DNA of 64,000 nucleotides from Paenibacillus albus (lineage in GTDB: Bacteria > Bacillota > Bacilli > Paenibacillales > Paenibacillaceae), in assembly GCF_003952225.1 (NCBI RefSeq), contig NZ_CP034437.1, forward strand, positions 6,000,001-6,064,000, read 5' to 3'. Below the pieces are notes generated by a model that did not search any database, was not told where the DNA came from, and saw only the letters and a program-made list of their open reading frames with translations. This document shows positions 25,144 through 33,669 of the stretch, in pieces. The position numbers and the translations under genes are program-made. Position 1 is the first letter of the stretch, and each line of letters starts with the position of its first letter.

Positions 25144-25950
25144 ATGTATAAACTCATTGCCATTGATATTGACGACACTTTGCTGACAGACGAACGTACC
25201 GTAACGCCGGGAACGAAGGAAGCGCTGATCGCTGCGATGGAGAGAGGCGTGTTCGTTACGCTGGCTACCGGCCGCATGTTCCCATCCGCGCGGAAGATTG
25301 CCGATCAGATTGAATTGAACGTTCCGATCATTACGTACCAAGGCTCCAGCGTGAAGACCTTGCTTGACGAGCAGGTGCTCTACGAGCGTTACGTCCCGCA
25401 GGATGCGGCGGAGCTGCTGATGAACTACTGCAAGGAGAACAACATCCATCTCCAACTGTATACCGACGATGTTATCTATGTGCGCGAAGACAACCAGCAT
25501 GCGCGCGACTACTCGAGCTTGGCGAATCTCCCATTCGTCGTCGAGCCGGATTTCAAGTCATTAATCAAGCGACCGACTGCCAAAATGCTCATGATCGACG
25601 ATCCGGCACGCCTCGACGAGGTTGCTGTTGACTTGAAGAAGCTCATTGGCGCGAACACGCATATTACCAAATCGAAGCCGCACTTCCTCGAAGTGACGCA
25701 TAAGGAAGGCACGAAAGGCCACGCGATCTCGTTTATGGCGGAGCACATCGGCTGCTCGATGGATGAAGTCATTGCGATCGGCGATTCGTGGAATGACCAC
25801 GAAATGATCGAGGTAGCCGGACTCGGCGTGGCGATGGGCAATGCGGTTCAGAAGCTGAAGGACATCGCGCAATATGTAACGAAGACAAACAATGACGAAG
25901 GCGTGCGCCATGTTATTGAGAAGTTTATTTTGCAGCCGGAGACGGTGTAA
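25144..25950 (+). CDS. Cof-type HAD-IIB family phosphatase
   Basis: A 268-residue haloacid-dehalogenase hydrolase. Motif I DIDDTLL (nucleophile Asp), motif II in VTLATGRMF, motif III Lys in ITKSKPHFLEVTHKEGTKG and motif IV GDSWNDHEMIEVAG are all present, with the IIB cap between motifs II and III. It dephosphorylates sugar or cofactor phosphates in the cytoplasm; substrate not predictable. 43 bases separate it from the AraC regulator upstream. A strong bidirectional terminator follows. Confidence 0.9.
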   Translation: MYKLIAIDIDDTLLTDERTVTPGTKEALIAAMERGVFVTLATGRMFPSARKIADQIELNVPIITYQGSSVKTLLDEQVLYERYVPQDAAELLMNYCKENNIHLQLYTDDVIYVREDNQHARDYSSLANLPFVVEPDFKSLIKRPTAKMLMIDDPARLDEVAVDLKKLIGANTHITKSKPHFLEVTHKEGTKGHAISFMAEHIGCSMDEVIAIGDSWNDHEMIEVAGLGVAMGNAVQKLKDIAQYVTKTNNDEGVRHVIEKFILQPETV

Positions 25951-25959
25951 ATCGAGTGG

Positions 25960-25988
25960 AAAGAGCTGTGCCTGCGGCACAGCTCTTT
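25960..25988. terminator. Bidirectional Rho-independent terminator
   Basis: A 13-bp stem (AAAGAGCTGTGCC / GGCACAGCTCTTT) with a TGC loop and T tract, between convergent HAD and YeiH-type genes. Confidence 0.88.
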
Positions 25989-25991
25989 TTG

Positions 25992-27089
25992 TTACAAGAC
26001 GGAGAAGTATGTCCAAAAGGTCAGCAGTAGCGAGGTTATGAGCATGGCGAGTAATGGCTTCAACACAGATGCACGCTGTCCCTTCAGGTTAACGTTAAGT
26101 CCTAGTGCAACCATCGCCATCGTGAGCAAAAATGTCGTCAACGTCGTCAGCCCGTTCGTTAGTGCAGGCGAGGATTGCAAGATGGATTGACCAAGGCTGC
26201 TGCTGCCGAGGAGGCTCATGAGCATGAAGCCGAGGAGAAACCACGGCATTGCGATTGGTTTGGCGCTTGCGGCAGCCGCGTCTTGCTTGTTGCTTTGTGC
26301 GCTGCTGCTGCGGATGCGCTTCATGATCGCTACAAGCACCAGGCACAGCGGCACAAGCAGGAAGACGCGCCCGAGCTTCGCAAGTAGTGCAAGTGCGAGA
26401 GCATCCTGCCCGGCAGGCGCTGCTGCCAGAGCAACGTGGGCGATTTCGTGCAGGCTCGTTCCGGACCAGACTGCATATTGCAGATCAGTGAGCCCGAAGA
26501 TAGGCCGCAGCAGCGTGTAGCTGACTGCGAATACGGTGCCGATGAGCGCGATCAGTCCTGCGCTGAGCGCCGTCTCTTCTTCTTTGGCTTCGACAATCGG
26601 CGAGACAGCCGCAATGGCTGCGGCGCCGCAGATGCCAGTGCCGATGCCAAGCAGCAGCGAGAGCTTCATATCTGCCTTCAGCCATTTGGCCAGCAGCATT
26701 GTGCAGCCAATTACGAAGACAGCCGCTGCCGCATCGCGCCCAAGCAGGCCGAGCCCTTCATGGAACACCGACGCAATGTTGAGCTTCAGCCCATATAGGA
26801 TAATCGCGAGTCGAAGCAAGCTTTTGCCTGAGAAGGCGATACCGGCTCGCAGCGTTTCCTGCGGATATCCGCAGAAGTGACGGTACAGAACAGCAAGCAT
26901 AATGGCACAGGCCATCTGCCCTGCGTAGTTGAAACCGGGCCAGCGTGAGATGCCAAGGCCTGCCGCGGCAATGAGAAAGGTAAAACCGACGCCGGACAGC
27001 CTCTGCTGCAGCGCGGCTAAGAGCTTGACTTGTTGTGCTTGCGCGGCCGCAAACGGCTTGATGGAATTCGAATGATGTGCAGCTGCCAT
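25992..27089 (-). CDS. YeiH family putative sulfate exporter (UPF0324)
   Basis: A 365-residue membrane protein with about ten helices. Diagnostic segments are AGIAFSGKSLLRLAIILYGLKLN, GIGTGICGAAAIAAVSP (Cys-containing reentrant loop) and AVWSGTSLHEIAHVALAA, as in the YeiH/PSE family. Members are annotated as sulfate exporters, though this is weakly tested. The ATG at 27089 is chosen because AAGGAGG lies 12 bases upstream; the longer frame to 27170 lacks a site. Its possible link with the sulfate uptake operon 3 kb away is only thematic. Confidence 0.85.
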   Translation of the reverse strand: MAAAHHSNSIKPFAAAQAQQVKLLAALQQRLSGVGFTFLIAAAGLGISRWPGFNYAGQMACAIMLAVLYRHFCGYPQETLRAGIAFSGKSLLRLAIILYGLKLNIASVFHEGLGLLGRDAAAAVFVIGCTMLLAKWLKADMKLSLLLGIGTGICGAAAIAAVSPIVEAKEEETALSAGLIALIGTVFAVSYTLLRPIFGLTDLQYAVWSGTSLHEIAHVALAAAPAGQDALALALLAKLGRVFLLVPLCLVLVAIMKRIRSSSAQSNKQDAAAASAKPIAMPWFLLGFMLMSLLGSSSLGQSILQSSPALTNGLTTLTTFLLTMAMVALGLNVNLKGQRASVLKPLLAMLITSLLLTFWTYFSVL

Positions 27090-27253
27090 AACGGCTTGCC
27101 ACCTCCTTGAAGGAACGAATGAGATGGTTCCCATTATACGTGGCACCGTATGATAAGAGAAATCAATCATAATGATGATTCAAATAAACAATTGTTATGT
27201 AATCGTTCTTAGCTAAGCAAGCCCCTCCCAGCAGCGGATAACCGTTACCTTTT

Positions 27254-27286
27254 TGTAACTTAACTCCTGGAACAACCGTCTATAAT
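27254..27286 (+). promoter_or_regulatory. Probable ECF-sigma promoter
   Basis: TGTAAC (27254-27259) and CGTC (27277-27280) are 17 bases apart, the -35/-10 pattern of cell-envelope-stress ECF sigma factors of Bacillus (SigM/SigX/SigV type). A TATAAT overlaps at 27281-27286 but has no good sigma-A -35 box at 17 bases. The gene served encodes a DUF4163/DUF3298 protein, the same domains as the anti-sigma factor RsiV, which supports the call. Confidence 0.5.
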
Positions 27287-27322
27287 GATGGAGTAATCAC
27301 CTACTACGCGGAGGGATCCTTT

Positions 27323-28462
27323 ATGTTCAGCAATCGTTTCAAACACCCACTCAAACAACTTACTCTTGGCGCACTCGGCACACTAGTCATCGCAGTATCT
27401 GCCCCTCTGGCTTATGCAGATGAAGCTGCGCCCATTGCTACGACTACCGGCACCGTCACGGCGGTACCGATCAGCGCTCAGCTTCCTCTATCAGGCGCTG
27501 TAACGATACAAGACAAGAAGCTTGTCACGAAGGACGAGGTCTTCGATTATGAGCTTCATCTGCCGGTCATTAGCGGAATGAAGGATGCGAAATACCAGCA
27601 GGCGCTTAATGCTAACATTGCCGCGCGAGCAATGGCCGTCGCTGAAGACCTTCATAAGCAAGCGAAGGCAGACGCCGCTGAAGCGGACGGGTCCTATGAA
27701 TTCCGACCGTACTCCGTTTATGTAAGCTTTGAGGTGATGTCGGACGGCAGTGACGCAGCCGGCAATATGCTGTCATTCAAAGTGCTCACATATACGTACA
27801 CTGGCGGTGCCCACGGCGCTACCATTGCCCAAACCTATAACGTACGCAACGCGGCGACAGCATCTCAGGTCAAGCTGAAGGATCTGTTCGGCAGCAGCTA
27901 CAAGACGCTGATTAACAAAGCCGTAAGCGCTGAAATTGCAGCACATTCGGACTTATATTTCCCGGATACCTTCAAGAGCATCTCGGACAGCCAAGCCTTC
28001 TATGTGAAGGACAATAAGGGCTATATCATCTTCCAGCAGTACGAAATCGCGCCGTACGCAGCAGGCATGCCTGAAGTCGCCGTGAACATTCCGGCACCGA
28101 GCAATCTGGCTTCGCTTCCGGTCGTTGTGAATGGTACAAAGGTTGCTCCTGCGAAGCTGTATGTGAGCAAGGAAGGCATCGCTATGGCGCCGCTTCGCTC
28201 GATTGCCATGCAGCTCGGCTACACGCTTGGCTGGAATGCGAAGACGCAGAGTGTGGAGCTTACCAAAGGCGCGCAGTTCACTTCGCTCCAAGTCGGCAAA
28301 GATCGTTACACCTATGCAAAGATGGCTCCGTTCAAGCTCGGCGCAGCGCCGGTAGTGAAGGACAAGGCGATCTATGTGCCGCTCACGTTCTTCTCGCAAG
28401 TGCTGAAGGCGCAGGTGGCTTATAGCAAGGATTCGGTTACGATTACAGCGGCCGTGAAGTAA
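27323..28462 (+). CDS. Secreted DUF4163/DUF3298 protein with C-terminal stalk domain
   Basis: A 379-residue exported protein: signal peptide (cleavage near AYADEA), a DUF4163 region (~55-150; VTKDEVFDYELHLPVISG), a DUF3298 region (~150-250; FKVLTYTYTGGAHGATI, then LKDLFGSSYKTLINKAV) and a copper-amine-oxidase-type stalk repeat (~265-379; GIAMAPLRSIAMQLGYTL). The first two domains occur in RsiV and in the peptidoglycan deacetylase PdaC, and RsiV binds lysozyme, so a wall or lysozyme-related function is plausible. GGAGG lies 8 bases before ATG. A probable ECF promoter lies upstream; a 16-bp terminator stem follows. Confidence 0.85.
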   Translation: MFSNRFKHPLKQLTLGALGTLVIAVSAPLAYADEAAPIATTTGTVTAVPISAQLPLSGAVTIQDKKLVTKDEVFDYELHLPVISGMKDAKYQQALNANIAARAMAVAEDLHKQAKADAAEADGSYEFRPYSVYVSFEVMSDGSDAAGNMLSFKVLTYTYTGGAHGATIAQTYNVRNAATASQVKLKDLFGSSYKTLINKAVSAEIAAHSDLYFPDTFKSISDSQAFYVKDNKGYIIFQQYEIAPYAAGMPEVAVNIPAPSNLASLPVVVNGTKVAPAKLYVSKEGIAMAPLRSIAMQLGYTLGWNAKTQSVELTKGAQFTSLQVGKDRYTYAKMAPFKLGAAPVVKDKAIYVPLTFFSQVLKAQVAYSKDSVTITAAVK

Positions 28463-28465
28463 AAA

Positions 28466-28503
28466 AAGAAGCTGAGAGAACGTATTTGTTCTCTCAGCTT
28501 CTT
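28466..28503 (+). terminator. Strong Rho-independent terminator
   Basis: A 16-bp perfect stem (AAGAAGCTGAGAGAAC with its complement), six-base loop and T run. The stem contains CTGAGAG/CTCTCAG, the same core as the downstream 51-bp repeats. Confidence 0.9.
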
Positions 28504-28579
28504 TTTTGTGCGAAATGACCTCATTGATCCCGAGCCCGACAGCCTGCAGCATGGTCGAGCTAAGAGTACACAATCGGAA

Positions 28580-28963
28580 CTCTCAGCGCGAAAACCTACC
28601 GATTACTGATCTGAGAGTTCAGATTCAGCACTCTCAGATGAGATACCAGCCGGAATCGTCTCCATGCCGCATTTTCGCTCGGTTTTGCTGGTCACTCCGC
28701 TGGGTGCCAAGAGACATTATTGAATTTCACGGCATTTATAGCACCCGCTCATGCTCTTCTCTCGCTCTTCCCGTCGCTGAGAGAGGTTTTTTCCGCTCTC
28801 AGCCCCCGTTTTCGCACTTTTCGCTTACCGAGAGCGGGTATTCCCTCTCTCAGCGCGGAAAATCCAAGTGCGAAGCGTTTTTCTCATGTTGAGAGAGGTT
28901 TTTTCCGCTCTCTGACTCGGATTTACTTGTTTCCGCCCCTCGAGAGAGGAATTCCCCTCTTTC
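28580..28963. repeat. 51-bp tandem repeat array B (hairpin-bearing)
   Basis: CTCTCAG occurs at 28580 and 28631 (51 bases apart). After a degenerate ~110-base stretch, hairpins GAGAGAGG-loop-CC(G/T)CTCTC start at 28779, 28830, 28891 and 28942, with spacings 51, 61 and 51. Two have a T6 loop and one left/right stem mismatch; the hairpin at 28830 is GAGAGCGG with a shorter loop. This is the same unit as array A at 15790-15944. It fills the gap between the DUF4163 gene and the sulfate-binding protein gene. Apparent long frames across it are products of the 3n period. Confidence 0.85.
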
Positions 28964-28983
28964 AAGGAGCGAAAACAAAAAAA

Positions 28984-29011
28984 GCAGGGCAGGGTTACAC
29001 CCCTGCCCTGC
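28984..29011 (-). terminator. Rho-independent terminator of the sulfate transport operon
   Basis: An 11-bp stem GCAGGGCAGGG / CCCTGCCCTGC with a TTACAC loop, followed on the minus strand by seven T residues. Confidence 0.88.
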
Positions 29012-29031
29012 CTTGCCCTGATTTCACTAAC

Positions 29032-30114
29032 CTAGATCCCCGCAAGCACCTGATACCATACGCCCTTCGGAGAATAAAGCGTCTTGCGAACCTCATCCCA
29101 TCCGCCCAGATAGCTGATATCGAACAGATCCTCAGGAACGATATAGTTGTCCTTCACCTTATCCATCACAGCCGGATCGACCGGACGGAAGCCGTAATCG
29201 GCAAACACCTGCTGCGCTTCTGCAGTGAACATAAAGCTAAGGAACGCTTCCGCCACTTTGCGCGTGCCGTGCTTATCGACGTTTTTATCGACAACCGCCG
29301 CCGGATTCTCAATGAGAATCGTCGACTTCGGCACAACGATCTCATAAGCAACGCCGCTCTTGATCCGAGAACGCAGCTCGTTCTCGTACGTCACGATAAC
29401 ATCGCCAACGCCGTATTCGAAGGCCGCCATCGAGGCACGGCCGCTTTTGTCAAGCGACTCCACGTTCTTGTGGATTCGCTCCAGGAACGCCTTCGCATAT
29501 GCCGGGTCCTTCGTCCCTGTCTTCGCCTCGGATTCCTTCAGCCCTGCGCCGTACATCGCATTAATATCCCACTGCGCTCCACCTGATGTTTTCGGGTTCG
29601 GATAGAGCACCTTCACGCCTTTGCGGGTCAAATCCTCCCAGTCGTGAATGCCCTTCGGATTGCCCTTGCGCGTGCCCAACACCGCGATTGAACGCGTAAT
29701 CATCCCGCCATAAGGAGCGGAACGCCAATCGCTTGTTATGAAGCCTGCTTTTGCAATTTTATCAATATCGCTCTCCATCGCGAGAACGGCAATATCAGCT
29801 TCGAATCCGCCGGCAATGGCGCGTGCCTGTGTGCCTGATGCTTCATACGACTCTTGGAATGTAACCGTCTGCCCCGTCTTCGCCTTCCATTCCTTCGCGA
29901 ATTGCGGCAGCAGCTTGCCAAAGGCATCCCTTGCGACCGAATAAGCACCGATGACAAGCGTGACATCGCCTTTCTTCACGGCAGCAGCAGCGCCATCTCC
30001 ACCGCTTGTCGGCTCAGCCTCACCACTATTTCCGCAAGCAGCCGTCAGCAGCAGCGCAATGGAGACAAGTGCCAATCCTGCCATGCGCCATCCTTTTGAT
30101 AGGGTAGGTTTCAT
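29032..30114 (-). CDS. sbp: Sulfate ABC transporter substrate-binding lipoprotein
   Basis: A 360-residue lipoprotein (lipobox LTAAC). It binds sulfate or thiosulfate outside the cell and delivers it to CysTWA. Family signatures include LVIGAYSVARDAF near the N-terminus, QESYEASGTQARAI, VLYPNPKTSGGAQW and GVGDVIVTYENEL, all characteristic of Sbp/CysP. ATG 30114 is taken as start; a GTG three codons earlier (30123) is possible, and the ribosome binding site (AAGAAAG) is weak for either. Last gene of the operon cysT-cysW-cysA-sbp, 22 bases after cysA, with a strong terminator at 28984. Confidence 0.92.
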   Translation of the reverse strand: MKPTLSKGWRMAGLALVSIALLLTAACGNSGEAEPTSGGDGAAAAVKKGDVTLVIGAYSVARDAFGKLLPQFAKEWKAKTGQTVTFQESYEASGTQARAIAGGFEADIAVLAMESDIDKIAKAGFITSDWRSAPYGGMITRSIAVLGTRKGNPKGIHDWEDLTRKGVKVLYPNPKTSGGAQWDINAMYGAGLKESEAKTGTKDPAYAKAFLERIHKNVESLDKSGRASMAAFEYGVGDVIVTYENELRSRIKSGVAYEIVVPKSTILIENPAAVVDKNVDKHGTRKVAEAFLSFMFTAEAQQVFADYGFRPVDPAVMDKVKDNYIVPEDLFDISYLGGWDEVRKTLYSPKGVWYQVLAGI

Positions 30115-30136
30115 CGTGTACACAACGCTTTCTTAA

Positions 30137-31201
30137 TTAGATATGCACTGGCATCGGGTCTTCCTTCTGCTTGTTCTCCATAATCCACGTGTCGTTATCA
30201 TTGAAGAGGTACGCACGGTGGATGAGCACATTGATCTCCTCACCCGGCTGCAGAACATCCTTCTCCAGGGAGCGGTACGTAATCAGCTTAATGTCGCCGA
30301 CCATCACTTCAACCATCCACTCGCTTCCGCGGAAGTGCAGATGCTTCACCTTGCCAGCGATCGTAGCCGATGGAAGGCGGAACTCATGACGCTTGCCGAT
30401 CTCAATATATTCCGGACGAATAAGTGCTTTTGTGCCTGGCCAGTTAGCCGCTTCCTCAAAGCCTTTCAACTGTTCCACCTGATCCACGATCGTCGACTCG
30501 CCGATGAAGCTCGCCACGAACTGGGTTTGCGGGCTCTTATAAATATCCCAAGGCGTGCCCTTCTGCTCCAGGCGCCCTTTGTTAATAATCATAATTTCGT
30601 CCGCGACTTCAATCGCTTCGTCCTGGTCATGCGTAACGAAGATCGACGTAATGCCTAGACGCTCGATCATTTCTTTCAGCCACGTGCGCAGCTCCGTACG
30701 GATCTTCGCATCAATCGCGGCAAAAGGCTCATCGAGCAGCAGCAGCTGAGGCTGAGGTGCAAGCGCCCTTGCAAAAGCAACACGCTGCCGCTGTCCACCC
30801 GATAGCTGGTGCGGGTAGCGATGCTCGAAGCCTTTCAGCCCCGTAAGCTCAAGCAGTGACATGACTCTCTCGCGAATTACATCCTTCGCTGCCTTCTTCA
30901 CCTTCAGGCCGAATGCGACGTTATCGTAGACGGTCATATGCTTGAACAGCGCATAGTTCTGAAAAACAAATCCGATTCCGCGCTCCTGAGGAGGCAGATC
31001 ATTCACACGTTTACCATGAAACACAATATCGCCGGAAGTCGGCGACTCCAGCCCCGCCAGCATGCGGAGAATCGATGTTTTGCCGCCGCCGCTCGGGCCT
31101 AGAAGGCCGATCAATTGCCCTTTGGCTATGTCGAAGCTGACATCGCGAACCGCTTGAAAGTCACCGAACTGTTTATTTAAACCGCGCACCTCGATATGCA
31201 T
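30137..31201 (-). CDS. cysA: Sulfate/thiosulfate ABC transporter ATP-binding protein
   Basis: A 354-residue ATPase. Walker A is GPSGGGKTS, the signature is LSGGQRQRVAFARAL, Walker B is LLLLDEPFAAID and the switch His is in FVTHDQDEAIE; the C-terminal ~120 residues form a regulatory OB-like (TOBE) region. The Walker A Gly in place of the common Cys/Ser is tolerated. It powers uptake through CysT and CysW. It starts 3 bases after cysW ends, behind AAAGGAAG. Downstream lies sbp. Confidence 0.93.
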   Translation of the reverse strand: MHIEVRGLNKQFGDFQAVRDVSFDIAKGQLIGLLGPSGGGKTSILRMLAGLESPTSGDIVFHGKRVNDLPPQERGIGFVFQNYALFKHMTVYDNVAFGLKVKKAAKDVIRERVMSLLELTGLKGFEHRYPHQLSGGQRQRVAFARALAPQPQLLLLDEPFAAIDAKIRTELRTWLKEMIERLGITSIFVTHDQDEAIEVADEIMIINKGRLEQKGTPWDIYKSPQTQFVASFIGESTIVDQVEQLKGFEEAANWPGTKALIRPEYIEIGKRHEFRLPSATIAGKVKHLHFRGSEWMVEVMVGDIKLITYRSLEKDVLQPGEEINVLIHRAYLFNDNDTWIMENKQKEDPMPVHI

Positions 31202-31204
31202 CGC

Positions 31205-32002
31205 TTAATGCACTTCCTTTCTCTTCTTGGCCCATTCCATAAGCAGCAGCAATCCGACGGAGAAAGCCGCAAGCACAAGCGCTACGCTGCTCGCCGCCGC
31301 TACATTGAAATTCTCTACATCCTGATAGACGAGCGTTGTCGCTGTCTGAGTCTTATTCATAATATTGCCGGAGACGACGAGTACCGCGCCGAACTCCCCG
31401 AGCGATCTGGCAACCGTAAGCACGACGCCGTAGATGACGCCCCAGCGGATAGACGGCCATGTTACTTTCCAGAACGTATACCACGAGTAAGCGCCAAGCG
31501 TCGAGGCTGCCTCTTCCTGCTGAGCTCCAATCTCCTGCAGCACCGGCATCACTTCGCGCACCATAAGAGGGAAAGTAACGAACAACGTCGCAAGAATCAT
31601 CCCTGGCAGCGCGTACACTACTTTGAATCCGATATCTTCGAAGAACGTACCGAGCACCGAGCTCGGACCGAGCATAAGGACGATCATCAAACCGCCGATA
31701 ACAGGCGATACCGCGAACGGCAGATCGACGATGCTGTTCATAAATGCTTTAAGACGTCTGCCGAGCCAAGTCCCGCGAACGAGATAGAGCGCTAACATAA
31801 CGCCAAACAGCGTATTGAGCAACGTGACGACGACGACGATCATACCAGTCATCATAAGGGCATGCAGCGATTCGGGACGGGTAAGCGCATCTGAGAAGCC
31901 GCTCCAGCCATCTCCCCATGAACCCGTAAAAATCTTCACAAGCGGCACAATCAATAGAACGATGAATACCGCGTACGTTAGTGTGATCCAAAGCCTTCTC
32001 AT
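31205..32002 (-). CDS. cysW: Sulfate ABC transporter permease
   Basis: A 265-residue inner-membrane permease with six hydrophobic segments. The binding-protein-dependent transport signature (EEAASTLGAYSWYTFWKVTWP) contacts CysA. It pairs with CysT to form the channel; the N-glycine-rich loop VDLPFAVSPVIGGL is typical of CysW. Start ATG 32002 with GGAGG eight bases upstream; it overlaps cysT by four bases (ATGA), showing translational coupling. Confidence 0.93.
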   Translation of the reverse strand: MRRLWITLTYAVFIVLLIVPLVKIFTGSWGDGWSGFSDALTRPESLHALMMTGMIVVVVTLLNTLFGVMLALYLVRGTWLGRRLKAFMNSIVDLPFAVSPVIGGLMIVLMLGPSSVLGTFFEDIGFKVVYALPGMILATLFVTFPLMVREVMPVLQEIGAQQEEAASTLGAYSWYTFWKVTWPSIRWGVIYGVVLTVARSLGEFGAVLVVSGNIMNKTQTATTLVYQDVENFNVAAASSVALVLAAFSVGLLLLMEWAKKRKEVH

Positions 32003-32814
32003 TTGCCATGCCTCCTCGACTGCACATAGTTGACTGCGCCTAGTATGAGGAAGGACAGCGTCAGCAGCAGGACGGATACAGCCGCCGCTCCTTGCGCGTT
32101 ATCGCTTTCAATCTCTCCGAAAATATAAACCGAAGCGATGAGCGTCTTGCCTGGAATGTTGCCCGCAACGAGTACGACAGCACCGAATTCAGCAAGTGCT
32201 CGGGAGAAAGCCAGCATCGCACCGCTAATTATGCCAGGCAGCATAGATGGGAAAATCACCTGAAAGAACGTTCTTGCCCGCGAAGCGCCTAGCGTATAGG
32301 ACGCCTCTTCCTCCGACTTATCGAGCTCTTCAAGCAGCGGCTGCACACCGCGAATGACGAACGGAAAAGTCACGAACACCATGGCGATAATAATCGCCGG
32401 TTCATGAAACACAATTTCAAATCCGAGCTTATCTGCTAGATTGCCAACGAAGCTATTCGGTCCTAGCAGCAGCAATATCATCAAGCCGCCAACCGCGGTC
32501 GGCAGCGCAAAAGGCAAATCGACAAGGCTGTTCAAGATGCGGCGTCCGGGGAACCGGTAGCGAATGAGCACCCAGCCTATCATGGTGCCAAGAACGACAT
32601 TAATAAGTGCAGCGATAACAGACAGTTTAATCGTAAGCAGTACTGCTTTCCATGCAAGAGGGTCAGTCACGCTGTCCCAGAAAGGCGTCCAGCCCAGGTG
32701 AAGCGATTGCGAGTAAATCCCAATAATCGGCAGTACAATTAAGAGCACAAAATAGAGCATAATGGTGCTGCGAAAACCGAAGCTCCACAGGCGATTGCGC
32801 ATTATGATATTCAA
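31999..32814 (-). CDS. cysT: Sulfate ABC transporter permease
   Basis: A 271-residue permease with six hydrophobic segments, the CysT (CysU) partner. Key segments are VDLPFALPTAVGGLMILLL and the coupling-helix signature EEEASYTLGASRARTFFQVIFP. The start is TTG 32814: AGGAGG lies nine bases upstream, and the next Met is four codons in. It heads the four-gene sulfate uptake operon, preceded by a promoter and a perfect palindrome at 32884-32942. Confidence 0.93.
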   Translation of the reverse strand: MNIIMRNRLWSFGFRSTIMLYFVLLIVLPIIGIYSQSLHLGWTPFWDSVTDPLAWKAVLLTIKLSVIAALINVVLGTMIGWVLIRYRFPGRRILNSLVDLPFALPTAVGGLMILLLLGPNSFVGNLADKLGFEIVFHEPAIIIAMVFVTFPFVIRGVQPLLEELDKSEEEASYTLGASRARTFFQVIFPSMLPGIISGAMLAFSRALAEFGAVVLVAGNIPGKTLIASVYIFGEIESDNAQGAAAVSVLLLTLSFLILGAVNYVQSRRHGK

Positions 32815-32883
32815 GCTGACTTACCTCCTGACGCTTTCCATGAGGAATCGCGGGTACATTTTTCATAAATACTGTCATTCCGT

Positions 32884-32942
32884 TTTAATCCCTATTAAAC
32901 CACTTGGTATTAAATGTAGCAGACAGAAGCGCGTCTAGTCAA
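32884..32942 (-). promoter_or_regulatory. Promoter and palindromic operator of the sulfate transport operon
   Basis: On the minus strand TTGACT (complement of 32937-32942) and TACATT (complement of 32913-32918) are 18 bases apart. Just downstream of the -10, a perfect inverted repeat TTTAAT-CCCT-ATTAAA (32884-32899) covers the likely +8 to +23 region. Its position suits a repressor; a cysteine-metabolism regulator such as a CymR-like protein is possible but unproven. Confidence 0.55.
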
Positions 32943-32981
32943 TTGTTATTATTGTGATCAACTCCTGCGTCTCAAGTAAAA

Positions 32982-33014
32982 AAACTCCCTAACGCATTTA
33001 GCGCTAGGGAGTTT
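32982..33014 (-). terminator. Rho-independent terminator after yigZ
   Basis: A 10-bp stem AAACTCCCTA / TAGGGAGTTT with an inner GC pair extension and a T run on the minus strand. Confidence 0.82.
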
Positions 33015-33027
33015 CTAGTTGTTAGGG

Positions 33028-33660
33028 CTACTCGCCCTCGATATAATATTGGTCCTCGCCGATTGTCAGCTTAGCTTGTCCTTGCGTCAAGTCCGTGATC
33101 CAATTGCTGAACCGCTCTGCATCCGCCGCTTCCGGCAAGCAAGTGATAATGACGCGGTCGGTGAATTCCGTCCCGCCAATGCGGACGCTGCGGGCATGGA
33201 ACTCGTTCTCGAGCTTGCCATACCACGTATAGTCAACATCGACGATGACCTCACGGTGCAGCACATTCGTGATTGCTTCCGCCGCTTCAATGGCAGTAAC
33301 CGCTCCATCCGTATACGCACGGATGAGGCCGCCGGCACCGAGCATAATTCCGCCAAAATAGCGGGTTACGACGATTACGACATTTTTGAGGCCATGGTGC
33401 TTGATCACTTCGAGAATCGGCTTGCCCGCAGTGCCGCTCGGCTCGCCGTCATCCGACTGCTTCTGGATCTCGTCCCGCTCGCCAATGACGTACGCCGAAC
33501 AATTATGATTCGCATTCCAGTGCTGCTTCTTCAGCTCTTCGATGAAGGCAATCGCTTCTGCCTCGGACGTGACCGGCTTCCCGTAGCCAATGAACCGGGA
33601 TTTCTTAATGATAATTTCAGCGCTCGCCTGCTGGCGAAACGTCTTGAATCTGGCTAGCAT
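33028..33660 (-). CDS. yigZ: YigZ/IMPACT family protein
   Basis: A 210-residue protein of the UPF0029/IMPACT family: N-terminal domain with IIIKKSRFIGYGKPV and the family signature DDGEPSGTAGKPIL followed by VVVTRYFGGIMLGAGGLIRAY, then a C-terminal DUF1949 ferredoxin-like domain (~135-205). The eukaryotic relative regulates Gcn2 translation control; the bacterial role is unclear. ATG 33660 is preferred; a TTG three codons earlier directly abuts the pgi stop, and neither has a strong ribosome binding site, suggesting coupling to pgi. Co-directional with pgi. Confidence 0.88.
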   Translation of the reverse strand: MLARFKTFRQQASAEIIIKKSRFIGYGKPVTSEAEAIAFIEELKKQHWNANHNCSAYVIGERDEIQKQSDDGEPSGTAGKPILEVIKHHGLKNVVIVVTRYFGGIMLGAGGLIRAYTDGAVTAIEAAEAITNVLHREVIVDVDYTWYGKLENEFHARSVRIGGTEFTDRVIITCLPEAADAERFSNWITDLTQGQAKLTIGEDQYYIEGE

Positions 33661-33669
33661 AACCGCCAA

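Noticed and set aside
28720..29586. Long plus-strand frame across array B and the sulfate-binding protein gene
   Set aside because: It reads repeat sequence and then the antisense strand of a clear gene.
32815..32980. S-box (SAM) riboswitch before cysT
   Set aside because: No S-box core sequence is visible; a promoter and palindrome account for the region.
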